Shown here: positions 1 to 23,304 of the stretch, in pieces
How the letters are laid out: each line of letters begins with the position of its first letter
Position numbering within the stretch: position 1 is the stretch's first letter
Assembly: GCA_029204225.1 (NCBI GenBank)
Contig: CM055102.1
Location: 25,894,922 to 25,958,921 of the forward strand
Length of the DNA: 64,000 bases
Direction: 5' to 3'
Source: Diphasiastrum complanatum
Lineage: Eukaryota; Streptophyta; Lycopodiopsida; Lycopodiales; Lycopodiaceae
Notes under the pieces: model-generated
Told to the model about the DNA's origin: nothing
Databases searched by the model: none
What the model saw: only the letters and a program-made list of their open reading frames with translations
Translations under genes and position numbers: made by a program

Positions 1-76
1 CAAATTTTTTGAGTAGATTTGGTTGTGGAAAGGCTCTCTTTCCTATCTACTACAAGCTGAAATTCTATTGGAGGTA

Positions 77-1431
77 ATGGCTAAAGAATCGGAAGCTATC
101 GGTTCTTTGTTTAGTGAAGATCGGTTGAATGGCACAAACTACTCCTTGTGGAGTTACATGATGAAGAATCTTCTCATAGCGAAAGGGCTGTGGGATTTGG
201 TCATTGGTGATGAGGAAAGGTCTCCGTGTCTTTGGCACCTCCTACACCTCGTGGATCATCATCTTCTCCATCTTCGGAAGAACAAAATAAGTGGGATAGA
301 AGGGATGCACAAGCACATTCTATGGTTGCTCTTGATGTGAAAAGATCTATCTCACCTCATATTAGGTCTTGTAAGACATCTAAAAGTGTGTGGGATACAC
401 TTTATACTATGTATAGAGTCAAAAATCCAGCAAGAGTGGTGTATCTCAGAAATCAGCTTTCTTTGTTGAAGATGCAAGAAGGGGATCAAGTGACCAATCA
501 CTTGACGAAGATCAAGGATCTTCGTGAGGAGCTTCTCAATATTGATGAGATAATTGAGGATGCTCAATTTGTTTCCATTACTCTCAACTCATTATCTTCC
601 TCTTATCTTCCATTTGTTTCATCTTTGAGTATCTCTCTAAGGGGACAGCAACTCTCCTTTGATGAACTTGTTGGGTTGCTTCTTCAAGAGGAGCAAATGG
701 GGCAAAATTTTGCGGGTGAGGTGACACTCAACAAGATCAAGCAAGCAAAAGGAAAGGGGAAGCCTCCTTCCAAGGATGAGCAAAAGCCCATTGGAGGTCA
801 AGATGTCAACACTCAAAAGAAGAATGGGAAGTGCCATTATTGCAAGAAGTATGGGCACTTCATCAAGGATTGTAAGAAGAAGCTTGCGAAAGAGGTGAGT
901 AAAGGAATTGATACTAGTGCTTCACTTGCTACTTTGAAGCAAGAGCTTGAAGCTAGTGGTGATCTCTTCAACCAAGACTATGCTTTTGTGTCTAATATTG
1001 CTTCTACTAGTACTTTTACATCTATGAGGAATTCAGATTCTGTTTTGCAAGTTGCTGATTTTCAGCCCATTGAGTGGGTGATTGATAGTGGTGCTACTCG
1101 TCATATGACTTCTCGCAAAGAAGCATTCACTAAATTAGTGAAAGTGCAAAATGGAAGCAAGGTACAATGTGCGGATAATGCATCTTATTCTATTCACGGA
1201 ATTGGAATTGTAGCCATCATCCTGCCTAATGGTGAAGACTACATTAAGAATGTGCTTTATGTTCCGGGAATCAAGAAGAATCTTCTTTCGGTTTCAACTA
1301 TGTTGAAGCAAGGACTAGTTGTTGAGTTCAAAGAAGATAAGTGTCTTGTCAAGGATCCTAAAAGATCTCTTTTGATTATTGTTTCGGGAACCATGCATGC
1401 GGGCTTATTCATTATGGATACATATGAGTGA
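77..1431 (+). pseudogene. copia gag and aspartic protease (broken)
   Basis: The frame opens at the ATG at 77 (MAKESEAIGSLF) with the copia gag signature NGTNYSLWSYMMK, which packages element RNA. A frameshift near 225 moves the reading to the second frame, which covers the gag core (WDTLYTMY, then a helical region) and a CCHC zinc knuckle CHYCKKYGHFIKDC near 830-875. The protease active site WVIDSGATRHMT lies at about 1075-1110. The frame ends in TGA at 1429-1431 just after LFIMDTYE. In the related copy at 8202-9260 the same position is read through as ERRIPS, so this stop is a decay mutation. Confidence 0.9.
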
Positions 1432-2800
1432 CAAATTCCCTCTATATGTCTTGTTGCTTCTACATCACAATCATTGGAATTGGCTGAATTGTGGCCCGCA
1501 AGGTTTGGGCATCTCAACTTTGCAAGTTTGAAGAAGCTGAAGACATTTAATATGGTAGAAGATTTTCCTACTATTGAGCAGCCGGAAGGGCATGTATGCG
1601 AGGGGTGCATACTTGGAAAGTTTCAAAGGAAACCTTTTCAAAATGATGGAACTATAAGGGTCCTTGATAAATTTGATTTTGGTTCATAGTGATGTTTGTG
1701 GTCCAATGAGGACCGAATCCATTGGAAAGTGCATCTATTTTGTGACTTTTATTGACGACTTTTCCCGTTTTACATGGATCTATCCTATGAAGGCTAGATC
1801 TGAAGTTTTTCAACATTTCAAAGATTTTCTAGCAATGGTGGAAAATCAGTTTGGGCATTCTTTGAAGACCCTACGCACGAATCGAGGAGGGGAATACATT
1901 AAGAATACGTTCGATGCATTTCTTCGAGAGAAGGGAATTCTACATCAAATGACAACTCCCTATACGCCTCCACAAATTGGTGTTGCCGAAAATCGCACAC
2001 TTATGGAGATGGCCCGTTGCATGCTCAAAGCAAAGGGGCTGCCTCACAAGTTTTGGGCTGAAGCGGTTATAATGGCAGCATATATAAGCAATCGTTGTCC
2101 TACTAAAGCATTGAAAGTATTAACTCCTTATGAAGTTTGGTATGGGAAGAAGCCTTCAATCTCTCACTTTCGCATTTTTGGTTGTACGGCTTATGCTTTT
2201 GTTCCGGATAAACTTCGTACAAAGCTTGAGGATAAAGGAGTTAAATGCATTTTTGTTGGCTATAGTAGTGACAGCAAAGGCTATAGGCTGTTCAATTTGA
2301 GCACTAACAAGATTATTGTTAGTCGTGATGTGCATTTTGATGAAAAAAATTCATTAGATACGGCCCCAACTCATATCTTGAAGGGGGACAGCCCACATAG
2401 CGTGAATGTTGAAGTTTTTCCAGATTTGGTACCATGTTCTATTTCTAGAGATAAGGGGCAGCAATCAACCAGTTTCGAACTACCCAACACCTCATCAAGT
2501 TTAGAGCCTAATGTTCATCAAGAACCGCCCATTGCTCAAAATCAGCCTGCAAGAACTGTTGGACAGCAAGGACCAGTTTTGGAAGATCTTGGACAACCAA
2601 GTGCAGTGTCGGAAGATCTTGGACAACAAATTGCAAGAAGAGACATGGTTGTTGGACAGCCCAAAACAGTCCCACGGTGGCTGTTATCAACTTTGTGGGA
2701 CAGCAAAGTAAGTTCCTTCTATCATGGAAAGACGTGTGCCTCTACAAAATCAGTGGACTATGCTGATTTTTCAGATTTTGCTCTTACATCTCATGGAGAC
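1432..2800 (+). pseudogene. copia integrase (broken, active-site residue lost)
   Basis: The GAG-pre-integrase zinc region (LWPARFGHLN, then CEGCILGKFQ) runs from 1490 to 1625; in the sister copy at 8202-9260 it reads LWHARFGHLN, so a zinc-binding His has become Pro here. A frameshift near 1675 follows. The catalytic core starts with VHSDVCGP (first Asp). The second Asp is lost: the expected LRTD is LRTN at about 1870-1890. The Glu region reads PPQIGVAENRT, two residues shorter than the usual QQNGVAERKNRT. The C-terminal GYSSDSKGYRLFNL motif is intact near 2260-2300. A proline- and glutamine-rich linker with near-repeats of a LEDLGQP-like unit follows at 2570-2640. The product would be inactive. 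Confidence 0.88.
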
Positions 2801-4338
2801 GTTGCGGAAGAACCTGTTTTTTATGAGCAGGCCAAGGGAGTAAAATGTTGGGAGGATGCGATGCAAGATGAGTATGACTCACTCATGAAGAACCAGACTT
2901 GGATTCTTGTTGATCTTCCTCATGGAAAGAAGGCAATTGGTTTTAAATGGGTATACAAAATCAAATATAAGGCAGATGGTACCATTGAAATGTACAAGGC
3001 AAGGCTTGTTGCCAAAGGCTATGCTCAGCAAAAGGGGATTGATTATGAGGAGACTTTTTCTCCTACTGCTCGCATGACTACTGTGAGGGTAGTAACCTCT
3101 TTGGCTGCCCATTTTGGTTGGCGTTTGCGGCAATTTGACATAAAGACAACATTCCTCAATGGTGATCTCAATGAGGAAGTGTACCTTCAACAACCTGGCG
3201 GTTTTTTGGTTGAAGGCCAAGAAGATAAAGTTTGTCTTCTCAAGAAGGCACTTTATGGGTTGAAGCAAGCCTCGAGGATGTGGTATCAAAAGATACATGC
3301 CTATTTTTGTGATCGAGGGTTTACTAATAGTCCTAGCGAATCTACTCTTTATGTCAAGCATACTTAAGATTATATCATCATTATTTTGCTTTATGTTGAT
3401 GATATTATTATTATGGGAAGTAATGAGCAACATATTGATGCCGTAATACTTGATCTTGGTATGGTTTTTGAAACCTCAGAATTAGGGCTATTGCACTTTT
3501 ATCTTGGTCTTGAATTTGTACAAGAAGGAGCTGGAATCTTCATCTCTCAAGAACGCTACATTGGGCAGGTTTTGAAGATGGAAGATTGCAAGCCGGTTGC
3601 TACACCTATGGAGACAGGCCTGAAATTAAGTAGTCAAGGTGATGGTGAACCATTTGATACTACTTTATATTGTCAAGCTATTGGCTGTCTCAATTACCTA
3701 TGTAATTCAAGACCGGACATTTTTTATAGTGTCTCACTCATGAGTCAATTCATGCATGCCCCGATGACATCACATTGGAAAGCGTTGAAGAGGATCTTTC
3801 GATATCTTCAAGGAACAAGAAGTCATGGACTGGTTTTTCCTGCTTGTAATGATGCATGTTGGTTGGTTATAGTGACTCGGATTGGGGTGAAGATCAAGAC
3901 ACTAGACGCTCTACAAGTGGACATTGCTTTTTCTATGGAAATTCTGCAATTGCTTGGTCAAGTAAAAGGCAGCCCACTATTGCTACTTCTAGTGAGGCAG
4001 AATATAGAGCGATTATTTCAGCCACAACGAAGTGTTTATGGTTGAGAAGACTACTTGTTGACATGAAGTTTGGCGAGCCCTCAGCCACTCTTATCTTGAG
4101 TGATAGTCAAAGTGCTATTGCCATTGCACGGAATCCTATTTTTCATGCGAGGACGAAGCACATCGAGATCCATTATCACTTTGTTCGGGAGAGACTTCAT
4201 GATGGCGACATTTTACTTGACAACTGTCCTACAGAGGATAATATTGCGGACCTCTTCACTAAGGCGTTGCCTAGAGTCAGATTTGAAGCTTTATGCAAAG
4301 CTTTAAATTTAATACCACGTGTTGGTTTTATTACGTAG
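2801..4338 (+). pseudogene. copia reverse transcriptase and RNase H (broken)
   Basis: The reverse transcriptase opens with WEDAMQDEYDSLMKNQTW and contains KARLVAKGYAQQKGIDYEETF, FDIKTTFLNGDL, ALYGLKQA and the catalytic LLYVDDIIIMG at about 3380-3415. A TAA at 3365-3367 interrupts the chain just before the YVDD motif; the sister copy at 8202-9260 has TCA there. Near 3850 a frameshift leads into RNase H (YSDSDWGEDQDTRRS, SSEAEYRAI, HIEIHYHFVRERL, ADLFTKALP), which ends at 4338. The domain order matches intact copia pol, so only point decay separates it from a full element. Confidence 0.9.
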
Positions 4339-4346
4339 TGAAGATT

Positions 4347-4427
4347 TCAGTTTTTGCATTGTCATTTAAGGAGGGTGTTAGAAATAAATGACTATGCTAA
4401 AGTTTTTGCATTGTCATTTAAGGAGGG
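4347..4427 (+). repeat. short direct duplication containing the polypurine tract
   Basis: The stretch TTTTTGCATTGTCATTTAAG followed by GAGGGT occurs twice, once just before the LTR start and once about 50 bases inside it. The polypurine tract is therefore present on both sides of the TGTTAG terminus, which suggests a small tandem duplication after insertion or an error of plus-strand priming. Confidence 0.75.
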
Positions 4428-4730
4428 TATAATCTTGTGGTGTGCCGCCAGCCTACAAATATAGTTTCCTAATCTATGTGAAAGGCTAAACACCTAAAGC
4501 AAATAGCAAAAGAGCAAAAGCTAATTGCTAAAAATACTATCTATATTTGGTAAAGATCAAAGGTGAATTTCTAAGTACCAAAAAGATCCTAATCTATAGT
4601 AGTGTGCCCACCTACATGCATAACCAATAAAAAAAACAAATTTACTATAAATAGTAATGGCCCCTATAATAGCACGCAGGCATGGCCAAACTATCATTAA
4701 GGGGTATCAAATAAACATTAATTCCTAACA
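4376..4730. repeat. LTR-like segment with polypurine tracts on both flanks
   Basis: The segment begins TGTTAGAAATAAATG and ends AATTCCTAACA, so it has TG...CA ends and short inverted termini. On its left is AAGGAGGG, the polypurine tract of the plus-strand copia element. On its right, read on the minus strand, is TTAAGGGGGAG next to the RNase H end of the minus-strand copia remnant at 4731-6062. Read on the minus strand it resembles the LTRs at 11933 and 13135 (shared GGCCATGCCT). It most likely represents the 3' LTRs of two convergent elements joined together. Confidence 0.65.
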
Positions 4731-6062
4731 CTCCCCCTTAAAAACTTTTCTTTGTCAAGTCCTTTGGTAAAGATATCCGCAACTTATTTTTCCGTAGTCT
4801 CCACTTCCCTTGAAAGTAGATGGATCTTTGGTTTCCAACAGTGTACAACAATGTAGCCATGTAAGCAAAGTGTACATCCCCATCCTTATGATGATCCTGG
4901 ATTCTCCCTGTTCCATAATGACACTATCCTTGATAGTTTCATAGTACCATCTAGGCAATCTTCTAGCTTCTGATGTAGGATGCTTCCTGCTGGTGAAATA
5001 GGAGGTGAATAAGTATCCCATATACTTGATCTCTCCTTCCTCTTTTCTTTCTCAACCAAGCACTCTAGGTACTTGGATTGGCGTAGGCAATACATGTGTC
5101 GATTCAGGCTCCTATAATAACTCGTCACATAATATAGGGATTCCTCCATCTTGATTTCTATCATAGGTATCTTTTTATTTTTATGAGTTGCCTCCTCATC
5201 AAAGATTACATCCCTACTTATGATGATTTTCTTACCCTCCAAGTCATATAACCTGTATCCCTTCTCTTGACTATCATATCCAAGAGAATCCTTAAGTATG
5301 TGAGCATAAGCAATACTACCAAACACTCTCAAATGACTTACATTTGGCTTCCGACCCGTGTAAGCTTCCTCTGGAGTCCAATTCTCTACAACCTTTGTAG
5401 GATTTCGATTCAAAAGATAAACCGACATCTTAACATATTTGGAAGATTTTTACTCTTGAGCATACTCCTCGTAGTTTCCATTGTAGACCGGTTCTTTCTT
5501 TCCGCAACTCCATTTTGTTGAGGCGTGTCCGTGTTTGCAAATTGTTTCTTTATACCATGATCTTTGCAAAACACCTGAAATTCCGTAGAAACATACTCTC
5601 CCCATTTGTCTGAGCGGAGTATCTTGATTTGTCTATCTGTTTCTTTCTCCACCTGTGTCTTTAACCATGTGAATACTTGAACGCTTCACCCTAATTCTTC
5701 AGAAAATATATCCATGTCTTTCTAGAATAGTCATCCACAAACACCATGAAGTAACTTGCTCCCCCATAAGATTGAGTCCTCATAGCACCACACAAATCTG
5801 TATGAACAAGTGCTAGCACATTTCTCACCCTGAATGTACTAGGCGAAAAAATTTTCATATGATGCTTGCCTAGGACACAACCTTCACAAACCTTGTGATC
5901 AGAAACAACTTGAGGTAAACCTATAACCACGTTATATTTCCTCAAGACTTGTAGACTTTTGTAATCCAGATGTCCAAACCTCTCGTGCCATAACTTACTC
6001 GCTGATCCAATATCCGCAACACTTGCATGATGATCCACCACCTGAGCCTGAAGTTTGTGCAA
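4731..6062 (-). pseudogene. copia integrase to RNase H remnant
   Basis: Read from 6062 down: GAG-pre-integrase (LWHERFGHLDYKS, CEGCVLGKHH), integrase first Asp in LVHTDLCGA, then RSDKWGEY (normally RSDNGGEY) and QQNGVAERKNRS. The frame shifts near 5690 and again near 5420, where MSVYLLNRNPTK and the IN C-terminus (SQEKGYRLYDLEGKK) follow. Nearly all reverse transcriptase is missing; the last stretch (about 4890-4735) looks like the end of RNase H (YLPKDLTKKSF) directly before a polypurine tract. Gag and protease are also absent. A dead, internally deleted copia copy. Confidence 0.85.
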
Positions 6063-6654
6063 CCACGCAGCGAATGTAATTAGCCGAGTCCATAATTTGG
6101 GATGCCCCCCCCGAAGGATATCTCTTTATTATGCAAAACCAATTGGCCTTTGCCAATTACATATACATTGGATTGCCAAAAGGTCATAAAAGAGGAACAT
6201 AAACTTGGTTCCTTTCAATGGACTTGTTTCCAAATCTAGTTTATCAAATGCATAGGGTTTTTCTCATAAGACTCTTTCAACATGCAAGGATTAAGAATTT
6301 TAAAAACTTGACATGCAATGGAAATAAGCAAACTATAGTTACACGCAAAGGCAATTATCAAAGTAATGCGCACATGCAAAAGTTAAGGAGGACTTAATGC
6401 ATGCACGCATCCAATTTTTGGGGTGTTTGGTAGTGGAAATCAAGGATTAGGATCATAAGATCATTATGGAGAGTTCTTGATCTATGGAAGGCCGAGTATG
6501 GGGGAAAAAGAGCTTTGTTTTTTAATAAATGAGTTGCTGGATTTTTGGTGGTAGTGGGCTGCGTTGGAGGAATGAGCAAGTTTAGTTTATGTTGTAGATA
6601 CTTCAAAAATAGAGATGTAGCACAAGAGATATGGTGAAATGGATAGTGAAAAGG

Positions 6655-6659
<5 letters not shown>
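6063..6659. other. intergenic, no gene seen
   Basis: AT-rich sequence without a coding signal on either strand. It contains a short C-run near 6106 and leads into the microsatellite at 6660. Confidence 0.6.

Positions 6660-6700
<41 letters not shown>
6660..6700. repeat. (GA)n microsatellite
   Basis: About twenty perfect AG/GA units. Apparent proteins of alternating Arg-Glu or Ser-Leu across it are translations of the repeat, not genes. Confidence 0.97.
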
Positions 6701-6702
<2 letters not shown>

Positions 6703-7240
6703 CCAAGAGGATAGGGTGTAGATGTTTTGAGTTCCAAAGCCTCCAATCCAAATTTGGCACAATCTCCTTGAGCCAAAGCTTCAAGCTCCTTCTCCAAAGC
6801 ACCTACACACAAAAACAAACAAAGAGGAAGAAACTAGAAAGCATAAAGATGGAATGGCCTTGGTAGGGGGGCGAGTTTCTCCTTATATAGAGAGAGGGGA
6901 AGCATTCTAAAGTGAGTGAGGTGTCAAGTACAAGTGTATGAGGTGTGGGGAAGACTCCAAACGAACTAAAGATGAAGTGGAGTGGATGGGTGAGGTGTAT
7001 AAGTTTGTAAGAGTTGTGAGGATGATTTGGAAAGTAAAGTAAGAGTGTAGGAGGGCACCCAATTCTAGGTGTATAATAGCCTTGTAGCCATGTGGCAAGG
7101 TAGGTGGAGGTAGCTGGCTCAAGGTTTAGACTTGGACCTTTTACATATGGATTTTTATTGTCACAACTTGGGAATTCACCTCGAGTGCAATTTTAATAGG
7201 GAAAAAGCCAAGTATATGCCCATCTTAATTCATTGGCACT
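6701..7240. other. intergenic, no gene seen
   Basis: Purine-rich, GA-biased sequence up to about 7040 (GTGAGTGAGG, GTGTGGGGAAG), then AT-rich. No coding feature recognised. Confidence 0.55.
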
Positions 7241-7795
7241 TTTTTCTAGAGGTTGCCCATCCTCAATAGAACCATACTAGATCTGCTAAGAAGTTATGTA
7301 AGTGACCAAAAAAGTCAATGGGAACATTACCTTCCCATTGTAGAATTTGCTTACAATAACACAGTTCACTCATCCACAGGTAAAGCACCTTTTGAAATCA
7401 TGCATGGAAAGCCGATCTTACCTCCTATATTGAAAACTAAAGAAAAGATTTTTGCTTCAGATGAATTTGTGCAGGATTATCAAGACAATTATTCAAAGGT
7501 TCAACAATCCATTGCTAAAGCACAACAGAAGCAGCAAAAGAGCGCAAATTTGAGTCGAAGGGCAGTCAAGTATGAAGAAGGAGACTTAGTTCTCCTAAAG
7601 TTTGAGAAGAGAAGACTCAAGAAAACAAGGATAATATGAAGCTATATCCCAAGCTAGCCCGAAAATACTATGGACCATTCAATATCAAGAAAGTAATCAA
7701 TGAAGTTACTTGCGAGCTTGAAGTACCTCTTACTTGGAAAATCCATGATAAATTCCATAGAGGCTTTTCCCATCTTCCATCTTCACATAGACTTT
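7241..7795 (+). pseudogene. Ty3/gypsy integrase C-terminal fragment
   Basis: The frame from about 7253 reads NRTILDLLRSYV, WEHYLPIVEFAYNNTVHSST and PFEIMHGKPILPP, the C-terminal half of a gypsy integrase after the third catalytic residue. A stop at 7637-7639 and a frameshift lead into ARKYYGPFNIKKV and TWKIHDKFH, the expected linker towards the integrase tail. Reverse transcriptase, RNase H and the catalytic core are absent upstream. A 5'-truncated scrap of an otherwise unrepresented gypsy lineage: it does not match the gypsy family at 34200 and 57870. Confidence 0.85.
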
Positions 7796-8104
7796 GATGA
7801 CATGAAATTACCAATGACCATTATTCTATTTGAATATTGTATGAGCTTATTGTTTTAATGATTTGAGTGTGCAGGTATTACTACCTGTAGAACTAAGAAC
7901 CTTTTATGAGCCATGTCTGATGGTATGAAAACTAACCTTTCTTTGAAGGTATGCGCAGGTACTCACGAAAGTCCTAAAGAACAAGAACAAGAGCAAGAAG
8001 CCTTCTTAAGCTAAAGGTTGGTACCAAAGAAGGCTTTTGACAAATCTATAAAGAAGGCTTGTTTCTAAGTTTATAATGAAGGCTCAGAGGAGTCTATAAA
8101 GATC
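7796..8104. other. no gene seen
   Basis: Likely the 3' noncoding tail of the gypsy fragment. Two similar purine-rich stretches (AAGAAGGCTT repeated near 8020-8080) are visible, but no coding frame. Confidence 0.5.
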
Positions 8105-8189
8105 GGGACTAGGCCAAGGGACTGATCACCCTAATGACCTTTTCCACCATGTTTGTAATTTCACTTTGTCCATCAGTCTGTGAGGGAAA
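8105..8189 (-). pseudogene. Ty3/gypsy integrase motif fragment
   Basis: On the minus strand 8189 to 8130 reads FPSQTDGQSEITNMVEKVIR, the region around the third catalytic residue (Glu) of gypsy integrases (usual form HPQTDGQTE). Only about 28 codons remain. It abuts the 3' end of the deleted copia frame at 8202, so that copia segment and this gypsy piece were joined by recombination. Confidence 0.7.
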
Positions 8190-8201
8190 GCAAGAGTCAA
8201 G

Positions 8202-9260
8202 TCACCAAGATTCAACATAAAGCAAAATAATGATGATATAATCTGAAGTATGCTTGACATAAAGAGTAGATTCGCTAGGACTATTAGTAAACCCTTGATC
8301 ACAAAAGTAGGCATGTATCTTTTGATACCACATCCTCGGAGCTTGCTTCAGTCCATAAAGTGCCTTCTTCCCATGAGGAAGATCAACAAGAACCCAAATC
8401 TGGTTCTTCATAAGTGAGTCATACTCATCTTGCATCGCATCCTCCCAACATTTTACTCCCTTGGCCTGCTCATAAAAATCAGGTTCTTCCACAATATCTC
8501 CATGAGATGTAAGAGCAAAATCTGAAAAATCAGCATAGTCCACTGATTTTGTAGAGGCACGTGTCTTTCCATCATAAAATGAACTTACTTTGTTGTCCCA
8601 CAAAGTCGACAACAGCCATCGTGGGTGGAAAACTTCCGATTTAGCCTTCACAGGATAAATCCATGTAAAACGGGAAAAGTCATCAATAAAAGTCACAAAA
8701 TAGATGAACTTTCCAATGGATTCGGTTCTCATTGGACCACTAACATCACTATGAACCAAATCAAATTTATCAAGAACCCTTATAGTTCCATCAGTTGGAA
8801 AAGGTTTCCTTTGAAACTTTCCAAGTACGCACCCCTCGCATACATGCCCTTCCGGCTGCTCAATAGTAGGAAAATCTTCTACCATATTAGATGTCTTCAG
8901 CTTCTTCAAACTTGCAAAGTTGAGATGCCCAAACCTTGCGTGCCACAATTTAGCCAACTCCAATGATTGTGATGTAGAAGTAACAAGACGTGTAGAGGGA
9001 ATTCGTCGCTCATAGGTATCCATAATGAATAAGCCAGCATGCATTGTTCCCGAAACAATAATCAAGAGTGATCTTTTAGGATCCTTGACAAGACATTTAT
9101 TTTCTTTGAACTCAACAACTAGTCCTTGCTTCAACATAGTTGAAACCGAAAGAAGATTCTTCTTGATTCCCGAAACATAGAGCACATTCTTAATGTACTT
9201 TTCTTCGATGAATGACATTGGTACACCAAGAGAGCGTTGAATACTAATTGTGATCAACAT
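8202..9260 (-). CDS. internally deleted copia polyprotein, 352-codon open frame
   Basis: A single uninterrupted frame built from copia pol pieces of the same family as 1-4375. It opens inside the post-protease region (YIKNVLYVSGIKKNLLSV), carries the whole GAG-pre-integrase domain (LWHARFGHLN, CEGCVLGKFQ) and the first integrase Asp (LVHSDVSGP). It then skips from SEVF to HPRWLLSTLW, removing the integrase core and tail. A second in-frame skip (PHGKKA to LYGLKQAP) removes the reverse transcriptase fingers and palm start. It ends at LLYVESW, before YVDD completes. Both joins keep the frame; the second uses a shared AAGAAGGCA. No enzymatic activity is expected. The open frame could be chance, youth, or use as a structural or decoy protein. 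The ATG at 9260 is outside copia homology. Confidence 0.75.
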   Translation of the reverse strand: MLITISIQRSLGVPMSFIEEKYIKNVLYVSGIKKNLLSVSTMLKQGLVVEFKENKCLVKDPKRSLLIIVSGTMHAGLFIMDTYERRIPSTRLVTSTSQSLELAKLWHARFGHLNFASLKKLKTSNMVEDFPTIEQPEGHVCEGCVLGKFQRKPFPTDGTIRVLDKFDLVHSDVSGPMRTESIGKFIYFVTFIDDFSRFTWIYPVKAKSEVFHPRWLLSTLWDNKVSSFYDGKTRASTKSVDYADFSDFALTSHGDIVEEPDFYEQAKGVKCWEDAMQDEYDSLMKNQIWVLVDLPHGKKALYGLKQAPRMWYQKIHAYFCDQGFTNSPSESTLYVKHTSDYIIIILLYVESW

Positions 9261-9329
9261 GAAGGTTGATTATAATTAGCAAGGAGATGAACACAGCTTA
9301 GGCTCAACAACACACTGAGTGCAAATAGG

Positions 9330-9334
<5 letters not shown>

Positions 9335-9393
<59 letters not shown>
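9335..9393. repeat. (GA)n microsatellite
   Basis: About thirty GA units about 75 bases upstream of the deleted copia frame, at the edge of recognisable copia sequence. Confidence 0.97.
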
Positions 9394-21133
<11,740 letters not shown>

Positions 21134-23183
21134 TCCAAGTAGGGTCAGCTGCGTTTTCGCTCAGCCAACAAATGAATACCCCTACTGAATGATATGACTC
21201 TCAAGTACATGGCATACAGGTGTAACTGGAAAGCATGAAAATAACCTGTCAAACAGCCACAAGGATCCAAAATACACAGACAAATCTCTATGGGAAAAAT
21301 TGCCTGATGTTTTCGTCAACGATACGAATAATGCCTTGGCTAGATTACCGTAAACACTGCGAAGATAGCAAAAAAGAATCAAAAGCCAGAAGCTTTCAAA
21401 GAGACCAAGCTTCAGCAAATATTCATAGAAGGAAGGTTTCAAATCCAAAAGCATACTATATACTAGAAAACCCAGTTGGCCCTCTGCATCCCCTGCTCAA
21501 GTTTATTCATGAGCGTTGCATAATGTGTTAGTATTGGGATTTATTTCATCACGGAAAAATACGGTATCACCAATAAATGGTAAGTACAGCAAAGATCCGA
21601 CTCTTGCAGGGAGGAAAACCGCGTAATAAATTCATCGTTCCAAGGACTATGAATCGTTGTGCAAAGCGCGTCATTTCACCAGAAGCCAATCTAACGAAGT
21701 TCTAAGCAAAAAACTAGGTTCAAAGTCTTCAAAGACAGCTGCGTTCCGAGCCATCATCACGACATGCACGATCGAACAGGCTACCTGTTTTGAAATCGTT
21801 CAAGTAGCCAGCTCAGGTCAACGCTTTTGTCAAAAAATTTAGGATGATAGGAGCAGCGTGCTACTTCTACAAGAATTTCAGAGTGACAAGAATTAGCAAG
21901 ATTGAATTGCGAGTAGTAAGCAACCACTACTTCCAGGAGAAAGAATCTTCTGTGCTCACTATCTGAAGGGCTGTATAAATTAGAAGCCCAGTAGAACACT
22001 TGATCTTTCCGGATTGCACTCCGGTCCTACAGACGGTTGATTCGTTTCAGCTGAAACTTAGGGTAAAAAGTGCACCTTTTTAATCTGTCTGTTTCAAGGC
22101 ATCCATCATTCTCCAATCTCTCCTAGAGGCTACAATTATAAGTGTGAGACCCACCAGAGCTTTAAGCTCAAGACGCTCTTTAGAACCACTGCTGATTTTA
22201 TCAAGATATGAAGCCCAAAAAGCTCTTCAAAACCCCTGCTGAGCTTGTCACATAGAAGTGGGGTGAACAAGTGCATGTGTACTGCTTTGTGGCGATGAAA
22301 CATACAATATTTTAGAAGCCTCTGGCTGGGTTGAATCAATGAATCAACACAATTCAAACGGCACAGCGAGGAAATAAACTCTCGTTGCAATGCCGCTGAA
22401 GAAAAGTGAACAAAACGCAATCCAAAGCTTGAAGTTACTTTTCAGCTAAACAACTGAGACATCTTTCAGAATAATCTACGCTAAAAGCAAAAGAAAATCA
22501 ACTCAACAGTTGGAGCGCCCAGATGAAATGGAACATGCATAATTGCAATCGAAGTGGATCGTTAAAAAGGGGGTAGGAGAAACACGAAATATTTCTAGAA
22601 TCGAGTTACCAAGCCTGAAATTAGGTCACAAAAGTGGGGATCCAACTGGCCAAGGTTGTTACAATTGACTGGAGATCAATAAGACAAACCGGGATCTATC
22701 AAAGCTCGAAAGGCACAGGCACATGACTGATCATGGAGGGAAAATGGAAAAAAAAGCAGGATCAATGGATCATCATCTAACACGAAAGCGATGACGCAAT
22801 TCAGGCCTGGACAGACGAGCAATGAAAAAAACCAGATCCTAGGATACGTACCAGCGTGCAGAGCAACGCAAGGGTGCGCTCAACCAAAGACAAAAAGTAA
22901 GGAGCGAGCAATGATTCATCAAACATATAACAACAACATAAAAGAGCAGGAGCTAATAGGCGTAGCAGATCATTCTACTTCTAAGCGCGGACTCTCTCTT
23001 CCTTTTATTATTAACTCGCAATTTGGAATTTGGGAACCACAACACTGACTCACTCACTCGACGACTATGCTCTCTAAACAAATGAGATTTCGCTCTCAGT
23101 TTCCGCGCAGGGAAGATGCGTGTAAAGCGGTAGCCCTAGGGCGGTATCCCTTCCTCGTCCGGAATGCCCCAAGGTCCTTCTCC
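21134..23183 (-). promoter_or_regulatory. upstream region of the kinase gene
   Basis: Two kilobases upstream of the kinase start without coding signal. It should hold the 5' leader and promoter. No clear TATA box or leader intron could be fixed. Confidence 0.4.
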
Positions 23184-23304
23184 CCTGAAATCAGTTTTTA
23201 GATTTTTACAAAGTAAATGCTGATCCTTCATAAAACGTACTTTGTGAAATCAGTTTTTAGATTTTTACAAAGTAAATGGCGATGCTTCATAGAACGTACT
23301 TTGT
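23184..23304. repeat. two-copy tandem repeat, about 60 bp unit
   Basis: GAAATCAGTTTTTAGATTTT plus ACAAAGTAAATG, then CATA(A/G)AACGTACTTTGTG, is repeated twice in a row with a few changes. Confidence 0.85.

Larger units (their letters stand above)
1..4375 (+). mobile_element. Ty1/copia retrotransposon 1, decayed, 5' LTR outside window
   Basis: Gag, protease, integrase, reverse transcriptase and RNase H follow each other in copia order on the plus strand, ending in a purine-rich tract (AAGGAGGG) just before a TG-starting LTR-like segment at 4376. The 5' LTR and primer binding site lie left of the window. At least three frameshifts (about 225, 1675 and 3850) and two stops (1429 and 3365) break the single polyprotein expected of this family, so the copy cannot be autonomous. 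A deleted relative of the same family lies at 8202-9260 on the other strand. Confidence 0.92.

Noticed and set aside
2879-3433. 184-codon minus-strand frame
   Set aside because: Antisense of the copia reverse transcriptase, whose conserved motifs are on the plus strand.
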